Shown here: positions 1-11,620 of the stretch, piece by piece
Layout of the letters: the number at the start of each line of letters is the position of its first letter
Position numbering within the stretch: position 1 is the stretch's first letter
Source: Falciphora oryzae
Lineage: Eukaryota > Ascomycota > Sordariomycetes > Magnaporthales > Magnaporthaceae
Length of the DNA: 64,000 bases
NCBI GenBank assembly: GCA_000733355.1
Contig: JNVV01000026.1
Coordinates: 262,052-326,051 of the forward strand
Direction: 5' to 3'
The notes under the pieces: generated by a model
Seen by the model: the letters and a program-made list of their open reading frames with translations, nothing else
What the model was told of the DNA's origin: nothing
The model's database searches: none
Translations under genes and position numbers: made by a program

Positions 1-2570
1 AGGATTTTTCTTCCATTCCCAGCCCAACCACCTTCCAATTCCACCACATCTCCGTCCCTGGAGCCTGGGAGCTCGTAACCTCAATTCTCCCAGGATCAGC
101 TTCCAGGGGAGCGATCAAGGCTCGCGGGTGCAGTTTGCCGCCGGCTGCTGCTGGCCGGTGGTCATGACGCGGGACCGACAGGGGTTGTGGCTGGGCCTCC
201 ACTCGCAGCCCTCTGCGCTTCCCCCATCCTTTTTTTAGACGGAGGCTGGCACGGCTGGCCGAGCGCACTGGTGGCTGTTTCTTGAGCGCCAGAAGCTGCA
301 CGACTGCACGATACGGGCGAAGCCCCACCAGTTTTGTCGCCGGCGGCCAGTCACCACCAGCCGGGTCCCGGCTAGCGTGCACGCCAGGCTTGGCTAGCGC
401 GTCTGTCTTGTCGCTTGAGGGCCCACGGCAGAGCGCTGCCTTGACTGCCGTGAACCTTTTGTTCTCTGGTGGGTCACGATCACGGCCAGCACAGCGGTCC
501 AGAAAAGAGCCGGGTCTGGTTCGTGTTTTGAGATCGGCAGAACCCGCTATCGAACAATCCATCGTGTTCGTGTCATAACCACGGGAGCACCGAGCCTGGC
601 TACGTAATCAACGATGCCGGAGATCCGTGCTGGCCCTTTGTTTCTCTCCTGCTTTTTTTGCCCCTTTGTGCCGTGGCCGGAAGTCCAAGCCGGACGGCGA
701 CGTCAACTTTGATGATGGGTTTTGCGAGCTGCGGGGCGCGCGTGGGCCCAGTCCCGCTTACACGGGGCTCCAAATCAAGGCTGTGCTGCCTTCGGCGCTC
801 CAAAGGCGGCTGACCTGATACGCGGTGCACAACGAAAGGTTGCCCAAAGACCAAGACAGGAGACGAGATAAGTCTCTCCCATCTGATCTTTGCCCGGGTT
901 TCATGTGGCTCGTATCTGGCTGCAACGGCCTTTTGTGCAACTCTGGGCCAATGGCGGCGGGCGAGCGTTTGTATCTTGCATCGCCAGCTGTGCTCTTCTG
1001 TCAGCTCCGCAGCTGCGTCTGCAAGGTGCTTTTCTCTCCCGCAGCTGCAGCGACACTATCTATCGGATCATATCCAAGCTCCGCCCCTCGGCCGGCGCTT
1101 TGGCCGACTCTCGCTTTGTTGTCGACAGTCGAGCTCCTCTCGGTGTGCTACGTCGATGCATCATAGAACGGGTGCTTTACCATGATGTCTCTCCTCTTAA
1201 CGCCGCGGTATCACCGTGATGTCACACATTCTCGACGGGTTTCTTGGTCAAATTTGACAGCCATTGATGTAATCCCGGATTGCCAAATCGAGTCAGATAT
1301 ATGCACATTTATTGTCTGATTGATTGAGAACGGCGATGGAGATTGCCATCGTGAACACCGTGCACGTTCTTATGTCTCTCGGACACACCGGGAATGCCAG
1401 CATTGGACCCCGGCCCGGCCGCAGGGATCCGGACGGAGAAGAGAAGTCAAACACGAGATGGTCTTTGCCATACGGCGGCCCCAACCCTTGACATGACCTC
1501 GCATGGGCCGATCAGGCATCCAGAGTGCTGCAATGGTTCTTCCCGCCTTTTCCTGGCTGGCCAGTGCTTCCTCGAAAGGGGTGAGCCAATCTCTCACGGA
1601 ACAAAGCCAAAGAACATCAAACATCACCAGCTGTTCAAAATCTCCTCATGCCTTGTATTCCGCTTGCTGTAGCTCCTTGGGAAGAATCAAGCAAGTTGCA
1701 GTGCACACTACACCATCCACAATCAATGTTCAAAGTATGCAGACGACCAAGTTGCAGGGCCGATCCCCCGCGACCTGCACTTGAACCGTTTTATTGCCCG
1801 GCATTTGTTCGTTTTCGCATCCAATAAGGGTTCTTCGAAGCCCATGTTTGACATCCATTGATGGAAGCCACCGAGCCGCAGCCGTCCGTTGGAGGCAGCC
1901 CTATCCAAGCCAAGCGAGCGACCGGTTGCGGCTGTTGTTCGGATGAGACGGCCTTTGGAGCCTTGCGCTTCTTGGTCAACCCCAGGATCCCCTATTCTGA
2001 CCAGCTGCGAGAATGAATGGCTTTGTCGGCCGGCAGACACGGCGACGGCTAACGGCAGACTGGACTGGACCCTAATTTTTCAGCCCCTGAATCACCAACC
2101 AACCAACCAACCAACCAACCAACCAACCAGCCGTTCAAATCGGCAATTACGCGTCGGCTCTGAATGAAGCCACAGTGGTCCCACTGTGATGACGCCGTGT
2201 CCCTGTCTGGTTAGGCGCCCTGGTGGGGCTGGTGGTCTGCCGGTGCTTTTGCGGCTGGGTTGCGCTTGCTTCACGTATGCTGGAGCTTGAGCTTTCATGT
2301 GACGACGGACGACGAGCCATTGGACTACGACATGCAAACATTTTGAGTCCGCTCAGACAGCAATTTCCCGAGCACACCGCAAAGCTAGTCCGAGCGACCA
2401 TCGTCTCGAAACAAACCCGATAAACCTGACGAGGGACGGAGCAGTCTTGTCGCGCAGCCCATTAAATGCTCCCCTCAGAGAGCCCGGTCGATGCCACCTT
2501 GCCCGCGATCGATCTGCACCCGGAGAGAGGCCTAGAGGCAGCCACATAACAGCACCCGCCAGGCCGCGAC
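1..2570. other. Intergenic region without a recognisable gene
   Basis: No open frame here resembles a known protein or shows the third-position GC bias of the real genes in this window. The longest frames are about 110 codons and overlap one another in different frames. The stretch contains a CCAA microsatellite near 2.1 kb, and its right end holds the promoter and 5' leader of the dolichol kinase gene. A non-coding RNA cannot be excluded. I see nothing else supportable. Confidence 0.6.
2095..2129. repeat. (CCAA)8 tetranucleotide microsatellite
   Basis: Eight uninterrupted copies of CCAA plus a partial ninth lie about 440 bp upstream of the SEC59 start codon. It is a simple repeat and not the fungal telomere unit (TTAGGG/CCCTAA). 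Confidence 0.95.
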
Positions 2571-5500
2571 ATGTCAGATCCCGGCGACCAGCCGCCCCTC
2601 CTATCCGCTGCGAATGCCGCGCCCCCCTCCATTGGCATCGTCGACGGCGACGGCGACGACGGCGGCGAGCTGAGGCTGCTGTCCCGCTCACCGCACCCCT
2701 ACCATCGCCAGCGCTTCGAGCTCCTGCACCCTTCCGACAGGCTGTCCGCCCGCACCTCCGGCGCCTGCAGTCCGAACCGCCGCTCCGACGACCGCGACGC
2801 ATTGCACCCGTCTACCGCTGCGCGACCTGCCGCTACTGCCAGCGGCAGCAACAACAAAGACTCGACGACCACAAGCGATAGTGGCACCGATGCGGACGAC
2901 GAGCACTTTCTCAAGGGCCTGCCAGCCCCCCGCACCAGGTGGCACAAAGGCCTGCGCGGGGGGAACGAGCCCGTGTCCGGAACCTCTACCCCGCTGCTGT
3001 CCCCGGCCCTGCTGGAGGAGGAGGGCCGAAGGAGTTCTCAAAACCCCAAGCAGGACCCCTCTCTCCGCGAGCGCCGCGCCAACGCCGAGAGGACGCGCCG
3101 CAAGAGGGAGATCTTCCGCCGCGTCACCGAGTTCCTCGTGCTCTTCTCCCTCGGCGCCATACTGTACTCAAACCGTGACGTCAAGCCATTTGTGCACGCA
3201 TGGAACAGAGGTCGGTTCTGTTGGTTCAATATTGCTATATCTGGTTGTGGCTGACGCCTGTGTCGCATAGAATTCATAACGCAGTCTGTTCTTGCTGCCA
3301 TTCTGGTCGCCATATACCCATTAAGAGTTGTCATCTGGGCCTACATCCGAGGAAGCCCCTCAAAACGGCTGCCCTTGACCATCCCGGCCTCGTTCGACCC
3401 GGCGCCGCTGTTCTACCCGACGACGATCCCGCTCTACGTCTCGCTCCTCCTCGCGCCCATGAACAAGTTCGTCATCTTGCCGAACCTGGTCTTGAGCATA
3501 TCCGCGATGCCCAAGCCGCTGATACCCTTTGCCGAGTCAAGCGAGCTCTGCGCCCCGGTGCACTGGTTGATATCTACGGTGCCCCTGATAGTCAGCGGGC
3601 TCAAGGCGCACGAATGGGGGATGGGCCGACTCGAAGCCGCCACCATCAGGGAGACGGCGGTGCTGCTCTACCCGCTCCATCAGAACATGTGCATGCTGCT
3701 GCATCAGCTGACGACTACGAGTCTTCTTCCGGCTGAGCTGCAGATGCTCTCCATCGCTCTTATCAACATTTTGCTGCTCTCCACCTCCCCTCAGATGGTC
3801 ATCCTCAAGGCCCTGCTCTGGGGTGGCGGTCTCGCGCTTCTGACCCTGTGCGGGCATGTGGTCCGCTGGGGCATCACCCTGGCCCGCGTGCCCAAGTGGC
3901 GCTTCAGGCGTGTGCCTCCCGGATCAAGGCGGCCGACCTTCTTCCGGTGGCTTTCAAGTCTGCTGCCTGCCCGCCGCATCCGTTACCGTAGCGCTGCCGC
4001 AGAGCAGAGCGACAGTGAGTCGTGCGCCCTTAGCGATATTGACGACCACCTCCACCCCCACCATGAGCGATCCTCTTTGGACGCACTCCGAGACGGGCTT
4101 TGGATCGACGGCGCACCCGTTAGTCCAGCCGAGATTCTTTCGGTTCCTTCAGAAGAGGACGCCAAAGAGCTGCGTTTCGCGACCAACCCCACGGAGCCCC
4201 AAGGCAGCACCGACTTCGCTCCAGTCCGAAGACACACGTTACCAAGTCTGTCGACCGTCAGCTCCCGCTCGAAGACGCACACGCCATCCGGGCGGCGAAA
4301 ACGATCGGCATCATCGAGCATTCGAGCCTTCTTCTCACTCACCCAGGCGCAGGCCACTGCCAGGAAATGGGTTTATGCTATCTGGGTTTACGTCTGCATT
4401 CTGGGCATAATCTTTGCCGGCATCCGCCCCTACGTCGAACGCTCGGCCTTGAACGGAGAGGAGCCTATCGGCTGGGCCCTCGGGTACCTATTCGGAGGTC
4501 TCAACTGGGTTAGGCTCCAGGTGGAAATAGCCAACCTGGAGCGCTGGATCTGCCTCCCGCCGCATCTTGACCCAGAAGATCAGGACCACCACTACGGCGG
4601 CTGGGTGGAGCACATCCGACACGCGATCCTCGGCGAGGCCAACACGCGGCTGGCGCTTAGCGCGTACTGGATCTGCATCATCGTGGTGGGCTTGGCCGTG
4701 GTGTTCAAGCTGACGCCCATCTACGAGGTGGACACGCGACGCAAGGTATTTCACTTCATGATGGTAGGCATGCTGCTCCCAGCCACATACGTGGACCCGA
4801 CCTACGTGGCTCTGGCCCTGGTCCTGGTGCTCGCCATCTTTCTGCTGCTGGACCTGATCCGGGCCAGCCAGCTGCCGCCGCTCTCCAAGCCGATCGCGTC
4901 CTTCCTGACCCCCTACGTAGACGGGCGCGACCTCCGCGGCCCCGTCGTCATCTCGCACATCTTCCTGCTCATCGGCTGCTCCATCCCACTGTGGCTGTCG
5001 CTCGCGGCCATCGGTCGGGCTGGGAAAGGGGCGCTTCAAGGTTGGGAGGTGTCGACGCGCGACGTGAGCATGGTCTCGGGCGTCGTCTGCGTCGGCCTCG
5101 GCGACGCGGCCGCCTCCCTCATCGGCCGCCGCTGGGGCCACCGCAAATGGGTCTGGGGCGGCGGCAAGTCGCTCGAGGGCAGCGTCGCCTTTGCCGCCGC
5201 CGTCTTCGTCGGCCTGGTCTCGGCCAGTGCCTGGCTGCACGTTGGCGGCTGGCTCATCTCGGGCGAGCTGCCGGGGGAAGCATCAGCGGCGGCGGCCGGC
5301 TACGCGGGCACCTGCGGGCTCGACGGCGCCGGTGCCGCCGGGACCGTGTGGGAGTGCGCATCGGCCTGGTGGCGCTGGCACGTATCGTCAACTCCGTCGT
5401 CCTCGGGCGCCACTGCTGCGGCGCAGCACATGCTCTCCGGGTGGACGCGGTCGGTGCGTGGGGCGGCTGTGTGCGGCGCCATGGCAAGCCTGACGGAAGC

Positions 5501-5576
5501 GGTCCTAACGGGCGGCAACGACAACGTAGTCGTGCCCGTCGTCCTGTGGACCTGCGTCAAGAGCCTCGGGGTTTGA
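2571..5576 (+). CDS. SEC59: Dolichol kinase (SEC59 family)
   Basis: Family role: CTP-dependent phosphorylation of dolichol in the ER membrane, which supplies the lipid carrier for N-glycosylation, O-mannosylation and GPI anchors. Two exons, 2571-3210 and 3271-5576, are joined across a 60-nt intron (GT at 3211, branch-like GCTGAC, TAG at 3270) that splits a Glu codon; the product is about 981 aa. The N-terminal ~175 residues are disordered and acidic. Many hydrophobic segments follow, with a long polar loop around residues 395-540. The C-terminal quarter carries the diagnostic signatures: RRKVFHFMMVGMLLP followed by membrane helices, then GDAAASLIGRRWG and GGGKSLEGS near residues 823-850, the conserved CTP-binding and catalytic region. 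Length is typical of the long filamentous-fungal form. It converges on the SNF2 gene. The start is the first ATG in frame. Its family identity rests on the C-terminal motifs. Confidence 0.92.
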
Positions 5577-6406
5577 TTCGTCCCATAAGAGTGATGAGGT
5601 GCATCCTATACTGGCTATCAGATGATGGACCTACCCGAGACGGACTTCTCTTGGCCCTGGTAAGCCTTTGCCTACCTAAAATAGGTATTCCTATTTCTTG
5701 TAAATAGCATTTGATCATGACGATATATTTGGGGAGGTGGGACTCGGCGGTTGGCTCGGTCGACGAGGGGAGAAAAAAAAAAAACTACAGTTGCGTCAGC
5801 GCAGAGATCTTTTCGGTGGGTGTTAATGACGGGAAGGCGACCACGATCTGTTCGCATTTCATCTCTCATGTCGATAACTTTTGGGGGGCTGGCGCTCTTG
5901 GGGTCGTGGTGTTCGCATCCAGTTTCTTGTTGTCTCGCATCCGGCTGGTCCCCCCTTTTCCTTGTTATTTTGGCTGCCAAAAACTCGAGTGTTTTTGTGA
6001 CAGGCGTAATGAAGTAGACCAAAAGCAAAAGCAGCATTGTACGTTTGGCAACATTCTACCAGTGTTATGCATCCGATTGAGTAGGACATGTGCTGGCACG
6101 GGACAGTCGGCGGCGGCAATGAGCAGCCCGTAAGATGCGGCGATGAGCGGTCCGCAGATGACCGGGGCGATGCGTGAGGCTTGTCGGTTGTGGTGACATA
6201 CCGCCGCACTCGCGAAATGCTATAAACATATCAGAGTCAGCGACACCAAGAGATACACAGCGGCGTTTGATTCCACCACAGCAATGGACTTTGTTCAAGA
6301 GATCACAAAAGCTATAATGGAATAAATCATATAAAACATGGCCGGTTACAACACAGACGCCAGGGGTATCATTCCGTCCCTCCAAATACACGACGCTGCT
6401 GCCCGG
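5577..6406. other. Convergent intergenic region (SEC59 / SNF2 3' ends)
   Basis: This 830-bp stretch lies between two convergent stop codons and should hold both 3' UTRs and terminators. There is a short A12 run near 5774. No coding frame resembles a known protein. Confidence 0.6.
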
Positions 6407-9400
6407 TCACAGCTCGTCGTCCTCCGAATCGTCCATTATGAAAATGGACGACGTCCTCTTGATCCCGCCTCCGGATCGGGGACCTGCCGGGAGCACCCCC
6501 TCGTCCTTAGCCGAGTGGTGGCCCGACTCCTCCCCTTCCGTCTCCCCGTCCAGCATGTCGTCGTCGCCGCCCTCCGTCTCGTCGTCGACCTCCAGTATCC
6601 CTCTCTGATCGACGGTGGGTGTAGGCCCATCTAGCGGCTCATCCTTAATCTCCGTTTTGATGTCCGCATTGCCGCTGGTGTCATTAGGCAGACCCGCTCC
6701 AACACCACTAGGCAGCTCGTCGTCAGGCTCGGGCTTGATATACACGACCGGCGGCGGGTCCGCACCGCCGGCGCCAGGCTCGTCCTTGACCTCGGCCTTG
6801 ACCTCGCCGCCGACGCCGCCCTCCTCCTTCTTCGGCGTCTTCTTTGCGGCGTCGTCCTGGCTCAGCAGCTTGGCCTCCCTCTGCTTGTAGAAGGTGTCCA
6901 GGCAGTTCCGCCGCTGCTCCTGCGTCCAGCCCTCGACGACGAGCGCGAACTCGGTCGCGCTCGCGAAGCCAAACTCGCGCGCCATGGTGCAGAACTGCCG
7001 CGCCATGACGTCCTGCGGCGGGTTGTAGCGGAGCTGGAGCCTCGAGCGGCGGCGGTGCGGCGTCGCCGCCTTCCCCTTGCCCTTGACGTCCACGTTGCTG
7101 TTGCCGTCCTCGTGCTTTATTATTATCCCCTCGTCTTCCGAGTAGACCTCCACCAGGGCTTCTTCGGCCTCGTTGTCCTGGCTGTCGGCAAACAGCGCCC
7201 GCTGGCCCTCCGGGTCGTCGTCGGCCAGCTCGGCCCGCCGCGACAGCTGCGCCTCGACCTTGCTAGACCCGATGACCTCGGAGTTCTCGTGTGTGTACTG
7301 CACCCCTGCCGACGCCAGGATGGCCTGGACCGCGTCACTCTTGCCCTTCCTGGCCGCTTCACTCTGGGCGAGAGCCGCATCTTCCTTCTTCCCCTTGTTC
7401 TCTGCTGTGAGAAACTTGGCCAGCTGGCTGATGCCGCCCTCATCGGCATCAGCAGCTCCTGTGCCGGGCTCCTTCTTGACCACGATCCCGCTCTCCTCCT
7501 GGTCCTTGATCGCCTCCTCGACGTCGATGTCCTGGAGGAAGACGCCGACCTTGGCCTCGGCGATGTTGGTCTTGTTCACAATCTCGCGCAGCACGACCTC
7601 GTCAGCGCGGAACGAGAAGATGTTCTGGAGACCGAACAGCTCGCCCTTGCGCTCCTTATCCTGCTGCACTCCCTTGAAGTAGCGGCGCTCCGTCGAGGCG
7701 TTGTAGCCGATGTTGGCCTGCTGCTGCTTGTAGATCTGACGCGCGTACACGATCTCCTCGATGGTGCCCGCCGATATCAGCCGGAACACGTCCACGTCGC
7801 GGACCTGGCCGATGCGGTAGGCCCGGTCCTGCGCCTGCAGGTCGTACGCCGGGTTCCAGTGCGGGTCGAAGATGACGACCTTGTTAGCCGACGTGATGTT
7901 GAGGCCCACGCCTCCGGCCTTGGTCGAGATGAGGAAGACGAACGCGTTGGGGTCCGAGTTGAAGTCGTCCACGGCCTGCTGCCGCTCCTCGTACGTGAGC
8001 GAGCCGTCGAGGTACGAGACGCTGTAGCTGGTGCTGTTGAAGAGGTTGCGCAGGACCTTCAGGAGGCGGACGCTGTGGGAGAATACCAACACCTTGTCTC
8101 CGTTGTCGTTCCAGAACCGCAACAGCTTCCTGAGAACCTTCCACTTGCCGCAGTACTCTGGATTCGATAGGGTCATGGGCGAGTCGCGCGTCCTGTAGAG
8201 CTCATCGCAGCGGTCGGGCAGACATGTCCGGAGCGTGTCCATGGCGTTTTCCAGCTTGGTCCCCTGCTCGCCCGACGGCGGGATCAGCAGCGTGAGGTGG
8301 CTGGCCAGCTTCTGAAGCGTGATGATAGAGGGGAAGACGAGCGAGTACCAGGTCCTGCCGTCCTCGAGGCTGACGTTGTGACAGCGGCCACTCGTGTTCC
8401 CGGAGCCGCACGAACACGGATCGTTGGCCCCCTGGATGAGGGCGACCTGCTCACTCTTGACAAAGTTCTGGTATGCCTGCTTCTGGAGGCCCGTCATGGG
8501 ACAGAAGACAACCTTGTCGGTCTTCTTGGGCAGCTGGTCGGCAATCAACGATTTCATGCGCCGGAGGAAGTAGTCGGGGAGCAGGTTGTGCACGAGCCTC
8601 TTTGCTGTCTTCCTGGCCACGCTCAGCTCGTGCATGGTCGCGTTGTGCGACTGGCCCAGGGCCAGGGGCTTGCTGATGGTTGTCCTCCATTCTGAAAAGG
8701 TGCCGAACCGGCCAGGGTTGGTCCAGTTTAGCAGCGTCCAGAGCTCCTCGTACCTGTTCTGGATTGCGGTGCCCGTCAGGCCGATGCGGCACAAGGCGTT
8801 GACGGCGTTCATGGCCTTGGTCACCTCAGATCTCCGATCTTTAAGGTAATGGCACTCATCAGCCACCACTGCATCCCACTCGACCGTGTTGACATATTCC
8901 TGATGTCTCGTGTAGGTCTGGTACGTGGTCAACATGATCTCCAGGAAGCCAGACTTGGCCGTCTGGAGGATGTCATCCTTGGCGGCGCCGTGATAGACCT
9001 CAATGTTCCACCAGCCCCAGCGGATCAGCTCCTGCTTCCAATTCTCGAGCAGCGATCCTGGGCACACGATCAGCACCTTTGGGTACCAGCGCCCGGCCGC
9101 CCGCATCTTGCGGAGGCGTCTCTTGTCGCGGACGTCGCCCGTCTTGCCAAACGCGGCGGCGAGGAAGGCCACGACCTGCACCGTTTTCCCCAGGCCCATG
9201 TCGTCACCTAGCATGCCGCCCATCTGGTACACAAACATCTGGTGTAGGTACTTGGCTCCCGTGACCTGGTAGTCACGTAGGTAGCGCGCGATGGGAGCGG
9301 GGATGATGCCCGCCGAGTACTCCATCTCCACATCCTCATTCACTCTGGACGGCTTGACGCTATTGCCGAACCATGGCCGCTTCTCCGTGGTCAGAGCGTC

Positions 9401-9931
9401 AAGGTCGTCATCGCCAAACGTGATGTCGGTGTAGTCTGGCGGGAGACGGAGGCCCGCCTCGCGCAGCCTCAACCGGCCCTTGTCGAACTCCCTTTTCCGC
9501 TCACGGAGATACTCTGGCACGTCGGCATGTTGATCGTCGTCCAACTCACTGGCCTCTCCGACCTCCTTAATGCCGCGGTCCAGTGAGTCGGGGTTGCACC
9601 GTTTCCTGCCCCTTTTGCTGCTGCCTTCACCATTATCGTCCTTTCCGGTGGCTTTTTGCTTCCCCTTCCGGCGCTTTTTCCCAAGCGCCTTTAGTCGCTC
9701 TTTCTCCTTCTCCCTCTCTTCGTCCGAGTCAGTCGGCCAGACTATTTCCTCAGTGACGGGCGGCGCATCGTTATGCTTCCGCTTCCCGAGCGACGTGGTC
9801 GGAGCGGCGGGCGGGCCGCGGGCGTGTTCGAGCGGGTCACCCCTCCCGGGTCGGCTTCTTCCTCCGATGCAGAATCGTCGCTGATCAGGTTGACTGTTGG
9901 AGGCATACTGGCGCGGCACTTGGAAGACCAT
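6407..9931 (-). CDS. SNF2-family DNA-dependent ATPase, ERCC6L2/Rad26-like
   Basis: A single-exon gene of 1174 aa. I start it at the ATG at 9931 (MVFQVPRQ) because the open frame upstream to 10210 lies in the divergent promoter and looks non-coding. Helicase motifs are complete: Walker A in DDMGLGKTVQ near residue 245, DECH at about 357, the GLTGTAIQN motif soon after, and the second lobe with TKAGGVGLNITSA and QAQDRAYRIGQ near 670-710. A cysteine cluster CSCGSGNTSGRC at about 500 separates the lobes. The C-terminal ASAGVQYTHENSEVIG segment and a later conserved helical block (ARQFCTMAREFGF) are what I recognise as ERCC6L2-type rather than CSB/Rad26 proper. The family acts in genome maintenance (end joining and transcription-linked repair). 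The tail is acidic, rich in KxEP and VKxEP patches that look like SUMOylation sites. The strict one-to-one orthologue is not certain. Confidence 0.88.
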   Translation of the reverse strand: MVFQVPRQYASNSQPDQRRFCIGGRSRPGRGDPLEHARGPPAAPTTSLGKRKHNDAPPVTEEIVWPTDSDEEREKEKERLKALGKKRRKGKQKATGKDDNGEGSSKRGRKRCNPDSLDRGIKEVGEASELDDDQHADVPEYLRERKREFDKGRLRLREAGLRLPPDYTDITFGDDDLDALTTEKRPWFGNSVKPSRVNEDVEMEYSAGIIPAPIARYLRDYQVTGAKYLHQMFVYQMGGMLGDDMGLGKTVQVVAFLAAAFGKTGDVRDKRRLRKMRAAGRWYPKVLIVCPGSLLENWKQELIRWGWWNIEVYHGAAKDDILQTAKSGFLEIMLTTYQTYTRHQEYVNTVEWDAVVADECHYLKDRRSEVTKAMNAVNALCRIGLTGTAIQNRYEELWTLLNWTNPGRFGTFSEWRTTISKPLALGQSHNATMHELSVARKTAKRLVHNLLPDYFLRRMKSLIADQLPKKTDKVVFCPMTGLQKQAYQNFVKSEQVALIQGANDPCSCGSGNTSGRCHNVSLEDGRTWYSLVFPSIITLQKLASHLTLLIPPSGEQGTKLENAMDTLRTCLPDRCDELYRTRDSPMTLSNPEYCGKWKVLRKLLRFWNDNGDKVLVFSHSVRLLKVLRNLFNSTSYSVSYLDGSLTYEERQQAVDDFNSDPNAFVFLISTKAGGVGLNITSANKVVIFDPHWNPAYDLQAQDRAYRIGQVRDVDVFRLISAGTIEEIVYARQIYKQQQANIGYNASTERRYFKGVQQDKERKGELFGLQNIFSFRADEVVLREIVNKTNIAEAKVGVFLQDIDVEEAIKDQEESGIVVKKEPGTGAADADEGGISQLAKFLTAENKGKKEDAALAQSEAARKGKSDAVQAILASAGVQYTHENSEVIGSSKVEAQLSRRAELADDDPEGQRALFADSQDNEAEEALVEVYSEDEGIIIKHEDGNSNVDVKGKGKAATPHRRRSRLQLRYNPPQDVMARQFCTMAREFGFASATEFALVVEGWTQEQRRNCLDTFYKQREAKLLSQDDAAKKTPKKEEGGVGGEVKAEVKDEPGAGGADPPPVVYIKPEPDDELPSGVGAGLPNDTSGNADIKTEIKDEPLDGPTPTVDQRGILEVDDETEGGDDDMLDGETEGEESGHHSAKDEGVLPAGPRSGGGIKRTSSIFIMDDSEDDEL

Positions 9932-10263
9932 CCTCAAAAGCGAAAAGCAAAGCCGGCGCAAACGGTGACGTATGAGCAACGCGCCTGAGTCGGGATAGGT
10001 TGGGGGCGAATTGACGCAGGCTGGAACGAAAGCACGTGACCACGCGGCAACCCGGTTTGCTGCCTGTTGTCGGAGCTTCCTTTTGCGCTGTTTGCGCCCC
10101 CAATCATTAGTGAGCATTTCGCCACCCCACATCCACATCCTCCGCCACTCCAGAGGACAACCATCTTCGCTTCTCCAGAAAACATTCAGCTCGGCCTCAA
10201 CACGTCTCAACCACTAAAAGACACCTACATCGCTCATCTGCGCGCCGCGCACACTCGCCCAAC
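9932..10263. promoter_or_regulatory. Divergent promoter shared by the SNF2 gene and KIN17
   Basis: Only 332 bp separate the two start codons, so both promoters must lie here. A CACGTG E-box followed by A (TCACGTG on the minus strand) is at 10033-10038. A pyrimidine-rich, CACC-rich stretch from 10100 to 10250 leads into KIN17. No TATA box is obvious. Confidence 0.7.
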
Positions 10264-11319
10264 ATGGGGAAAGCCGAAGTCGGGTCGACAAAGCACCTCA
10301 GCAACCAGATGAAGGCCAAAGGCCTTCAGAGGTTGCGATGGTACTGCCAGCCCTGCGAGCGCCAAATGCGAGACGACAACGCCTTCAAGCAGCACTGCAT
10401 GAGCGAGTCGCACGTGCGGCAGATGCTCATCGTGGGCGAGGACCCCAAGAAGTTCCTGCGCGAGTACAGCGACCAGTTCCTGCGCGACTTCGTCAACCTG
10501 CTCAAGACGGGCCACCGCGACAAGCAGGTCCAGATCAACCACTTCTACCAGGAGTACATCGCCAACAAGTCCCACGTCCACATGAACAGCACCCAGTGGA
10601 GCTCCCTGACCGAGTTCGCCAAGCACCTGGGCCGCGAGGGCATCTGCCGCGTCGAGGAGAACGAGAAGGGGATCCACATCGCCTGGATCGACGACTCGCC
10701 TGAGGCGCTCAAGCGCCAGGAGGCCCTGCGCCGGAAGGAGGCGCAGGACAAGGGCGACGAGGAGTGGGAGCAGCGCATGCTCAAGGCGCAGATCAAGCGC
10801 GCGCAAAAGGACGCTGCGACTCGCGCCGGGGCTAAGGAGGGGGACGAGGAGGACAGGGAGGATAGCGGGCTGCTGAGGAGGGAGGATGTGAAGAAGATCA
10901 AGGTGTCAATTGGCACCTTGAAGCCCACGGCGGCGGCATCCTCCAAGGACAAGTCAGCAGCAGCAGATCAACCGACCGCCGGCACGAGCGCCGGGGAGGC
11001 GAACACAGAGACCAGCGAGCCAGGCGCTGCGGCCGCTCCCACCGACGAGACCGCCGCCGCCGCGTCGGCACCCGATCAGAATGGCGGTGCTGCCAACGCC
11101 AGGCCGGTGATGAAGCTCAAGATCGGACTACAGCCACAGAAAAAGAACGTCTTTGCCGCGGCCAAGAAGAACACGCTGGGTGGGGGCACTGTGAAACTCA
11201 AGATCGCGCAGCCCAAGAAAATGAGCGAGGCCGAGAGGATTATGCGGGAGGAGATGGAGCGCAAGCGGTCCATGGACTCCTCGAATTCGGGGCCTTCTAA
11301 CAAGCGGCAACGGTTTTAG
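10264..11319 (+). CDS. KIN17: KIN17 DNA/RNA-binding zinc-finger protein
   Basis: Intronless, 351 aa. A C2H2-type zinc finger sits at residues 28-50 (C28, C31, H44, H50). It is followed by the characteristic KIN17 winged-helix block to about residue 165 (LREYSDQFLRDFVNLLKTGH, then NSTQWSSLTEFAKHLG and IAWIDDSPE). A charged coiled-coil-like segment (about 170-220), an Ala/Thr-rich linker and a lysine-rich C-terminus with two KLKI repeats follow. The C-terminal KOW domain of animal KIN17 is not visible, as is usual in fungi. The family binds curved DNA and RNA and is linked to the DNA-damage response and to the spliceosome. It is divergently paired with the SNF2 repair-type ATPase and convergent with SPT4. 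The ATG context and MGKAEVGS start match the family. Confidence 0.95.
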   Translation: MGKAEVGSTKHLSNQMKAKGLQRLRWYCQPCERQMRDDNAFKQHCMSESHVRQMLIVGEDPKKFLREYSDQFLRDFVNLLKTGHRDKQVQINHFYQEYIANKSHVHMNSTQWSSLTEFAKHLGREGICRVEENEKGIHIAWIDDSPEALKRQEALRRKEAQDKGDEEWEQRMLKAQIKRAQKDAATRAGAKEGDEEDREDSGLLRREDVKKIKVSIGTLKPTAAASSKDKSAAADQPTAGTSAGEANTETSEPGAAAAPTDETAAAASAPDQNGGAANARPVMKLKIGLQPQKKNVFAAAKKNTLGGGTVKLKIAQPKKMSEAERIMREEMERKRSMDSSNSGPSNKRQRF

Positions 11320-11620
11320 AGTGATGGGTCGTGCACGAGGAGATGAGCGGCGGCGTTCGGCGTCATTCATGTCAAATACCATTTTGCTGTCTACGGGGTC
11401 TTTTTTTTTTTTTCTCGTTTTTCTGCTCTTCGCATCCAGGGTAGCTTAGCAACATCTGGGTCGTCCTCATCATGACCAAAATAATGATAGATGATAGATT
11501 CGCTAAGATTTATCAAAAAACATGCGCCGTGTAGAACCTGTGACGCCCTTGCAGTTGCCCAAACAATCAAACGCCTTTTGGTAACACCCTGATATCGATG
11601 TGCCTCCCTCGTCCGCCAGC
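11320..11620. other. Convergent spacer between KIN17 and SPT4
   Basis: The spacer is 301 bp between stop codons and contains a T13 run at about 11401. It presumably holds both 3' UTRs; no coding content is seen. Confidence 0.6.

Noticed and set aside
2095..2129. Telomere-like repeat
   Set aside because: The unit is CCAA, not CCCTAA, it is short, and genes continue on the right without subtelomeric features.
7055..8170. 371-codon open frame on the plus strand inside the SNF2 gene
   Set aside because: It is antisense to the helicase domain, and its Leu/Val/Asp-rich composition is the shadow of GC-rich codon bias on the other strand. Similar shadows occur opposite SEC59 (4488-5240), COQ8 (19571-20383), the FCP1-domain gene (23092-24105), eEF1B-gamma (25036-26001) and KAE1 (50355-51149).
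9932..10210. 93-residue N-terminal extension of the SNF2 protein
   Set aside because: It lies wholly in the shared promoter, has unusual Trp/Arg/Met composition, and a good ATG at 9931 starts a typical disordered head.
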